Positions 63,113 through 64,000 of a stretch of 64,000 bases of DNA are shown in pieces. The stretch spans positions 310,001-374,000 of the forward strand of contig NZ_JACOQL010000004.1 of assembly GCF_014490725.1 (NCBI RefSeq), in the 5' to 3' direction. The translations under genes were made by a program, and so were the position numbers. The DNA is from Paracoccus amoyensis (GTDB lineage Bacteria > Pseudomonadota > Alphaproteobacteria > Rhodobacterales > Rhodobacteraceae). Under the pieces are notes generated by a model. That model was not told the DNA's origin. It made no database searches and saw only the letters and a list, made by a program, of their open reading frames with translations. Every line of letters begins with the position of its first letter. The first letter of the stretch is position 1.

Positions 63113-63964
63113 CTAACTTTGCGGACCATTGGCGGCGTTTTGCAGCCACAGGCGGGCTTGATCCAACCCATGGCGAATATCGCCAAGCATCCCATCAGGT
63201 GCCCCCGAAGGCGCGATGACATAGATTGCCAGCAGGATGGCCGCGATGGCGGCAGCGGTGCCTATGCCCTGCCAATAGTCGTTTTTCGGCTGTGAGGCTG
63301 CAAGCACCGGCAGGGTATTCATGGGTTTGGCCGCCGTCACCACGGACTCGGCTTTAGCTTCGGCTTCATGCGCGCTGGTTTGAACGGCCTTCTGTGCCGA
63401 TTCAGGTGCGCCAACGGGGGGGGCGACCTTGGCGACCGGCACTTCGGGTGTCTGACGCCGCTTGCCGATGACGGTTGTTGCGGGCCAGTCGGGTTCTTCC
63501 AAAGCATAGACTGCCTGCGCGGTGACCGGATCTGGCTCTTGCTCGGCCTCTCGGTTGCTTTCGGCCAGACGGGCCTGCCGTTCGTGCTCGACCTCTTCCA
63601 GCAGGATGTTGAGGACATTTTCCGGCAGCCGGCGCTTCAACGGCACGGATGAGGCCGCGGCGGCCGGTATCGGCTGAGAGGTCGTCACCGTTTCGGATTG
63701 CGCTTCGTGTTCAGGAACCGGCGTAGATGCGGTTTCTGCGTCGGTCGGCGGGGTTGCATCAGGCGTTGAAAGCCCTTTGAACTCTGCGAAGTTATAGGAA
63801 TAAACCCCCATTTCCATCGGGCGCACTGCTGCTGCGGGGGGGGCTGCGTGCCAGACGCGACCACATTCGCTGCATTCCACATCGCGACCACCATCGGGGA
63901 CGGCTATCTCGGGGATTTGATATTCTGTCCCGCAATCCGGGCAGATCAGCCTGATTTCCGCCAT
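63113..63964 (-). CDS. Zinc-ribbon (MJ0042-type) single-pass membrane protein
   Basis: Protein of 283 residues beginning with a CxxC...CxxC zinc ribbon: CPDCGTEYQIPE at the start and VECSECGRVWHA near residue 32. A long low-complexity alanine/proline/glutamate-rich stretch (about 45-230) leads to one membrane helix near residues 232-252. The pattern matches alphaproteobacterial zinc-ribbon proteins of unknown role. It converges with the DUF4175 gene, four bases apart. Confidence 0.78.
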   Translation of the reverse strand: MAEIRLICPDCGTEYQIPEIAVPDGGRDVECSECGRVWHAAPPAAAVRPMEMGVYSYNFAEFKGLSTPDATPPTDAETASTPVPEHEAQSETVTTSQPIPAAAASSVPLKRRLPENVLNILLEEVEHERQARLAESNREAEQEPDPVTAQAVYALEEPDWPATTVIGKRRQTPEVPVAKVAPPVGAPESAQKAVQTSAHEAEAKAESVVTAAKPMNTLPVLAASQPKNDYWQGIGTAAAIAAILLAIYVIAPSGAPDGMLGDIRHGLDQARLWLQNAANGPQS

Positions 63965-64000
63965 ACCGACTCTCGCATTCGCTTTCCTGCTGTTCTATCA

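Noticed and set aside
1..64000. Mobile elements, prophage or genomic island boundaries
   Set aside because: No transposase, integrase, long terminal repeats or tRNA-flanked insertions; gene content is mostly housekeeping, with uniform composition by eye.

Overview
The window looks like a chromosomal segment of a Paracoccus-type alphaproteobacterium (Rhodobacterales). It is GC-rich and densely coded. It carries a 50-residue aa3 cytochrome oxidase subunit IV that closely resembles what I recall of Paracoccus denitrificans CtaH. It also has a 333-residue long-chain polyprenyl diphosphate synthase, an ethylmalonyl-CoA-pathway methylsuccinyl-CoA dehydrogenase, and several small families typical of this order (DUF2794, DUF1491, DUF465). 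The genus is inferred from remembered family resemblance, not from a search. I saw no rRNA, tRNA, insertion sequence, prophage or CRISPR array.

Layout. 1-4.3 kb: minus-strand cation/proton antiporter genes with fused A and B subunits, cut by the window edge. 4.4-7.5 kb: ruvC-ruvA-htpX-ruvB. 7.5-10 kb: GFA protein, DUF2794, two tandem I78-type lipoproteins, TetR regulator. 10-20.3 kb: glutamate dehydrogenase, threonylcarbamoyl-AMP synthase, acyl-CoA dehydrogenase plus metallo-beta-lactamase-fold hydrolase, ctaH, a Tat-type lipoprotein, azlCD, a frameshifted acetyltransferase, a quinone oxidoreductase, and greA with a membrane protein. 20.5-24.2 kb: ETF-ubiquinone oxidoreductase and a secreted TPR protein. 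24.2-31.7 kb: a long housekeeping run, ispE-pdxJ-secreted protein-acpS-lepB-rnc-era-DUF1491, then rarD, a VOC protein and recO. 31.7-39.6 kb: META lipoprotein, mcd, TauE/SafE, dapE-GNAT, rnr, and a TetR/small-membrane-protein pair that shares twin operators. 39.6-46.7 kb: short-chain fatty acid transporter and a type I secretion cassette (membrane fusion protein, ABC transporter, RTX protein with about 47 uninterrupted repeats). 47-57 kb: class A PBP, a frameshifted amt, ddsA, DUF2007-methyltransferase, a DUF465 protein, phaB/phaA, an EAL protein, tag and a TlpA-like thioredoxin. 57.7-64 kb: argH-lptM-lysA-DUF4175 protein and a zinc-ribbon protein.

Functional threads. Two acyl-CoA dehydrogenase-type enzymes and ETF-QO link acyl-CoA oxidation to the quinone pool. 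phaA/phaB (acetoacetyl-CoA and hydroxybutyryl-CoA formation) and mcd belong to polyhydroxybutyrate metabolism and the ethylmalonyl-CoA route of acetyl-CoA assimilation. An AtoE-type transporter could supply short-chain acids. dapE and lysA both serve the diaminopimelate/lysine pathway.

Most of the window is ordinary housekeeping DNA. The least ordinary items are the RTX protein made almost wholly of repeats, with a proline-rich extension on its adaptor; the TetR gene and 72-residue membrane protein sharing two palindromes around a TATAAT box; htpX inserted inside ruvCAB; two tandem I78 lipoproteins; and single-base frameshifts in amt and in an acetyltransferase. I did not find a convincing undescribed multi-gene system.
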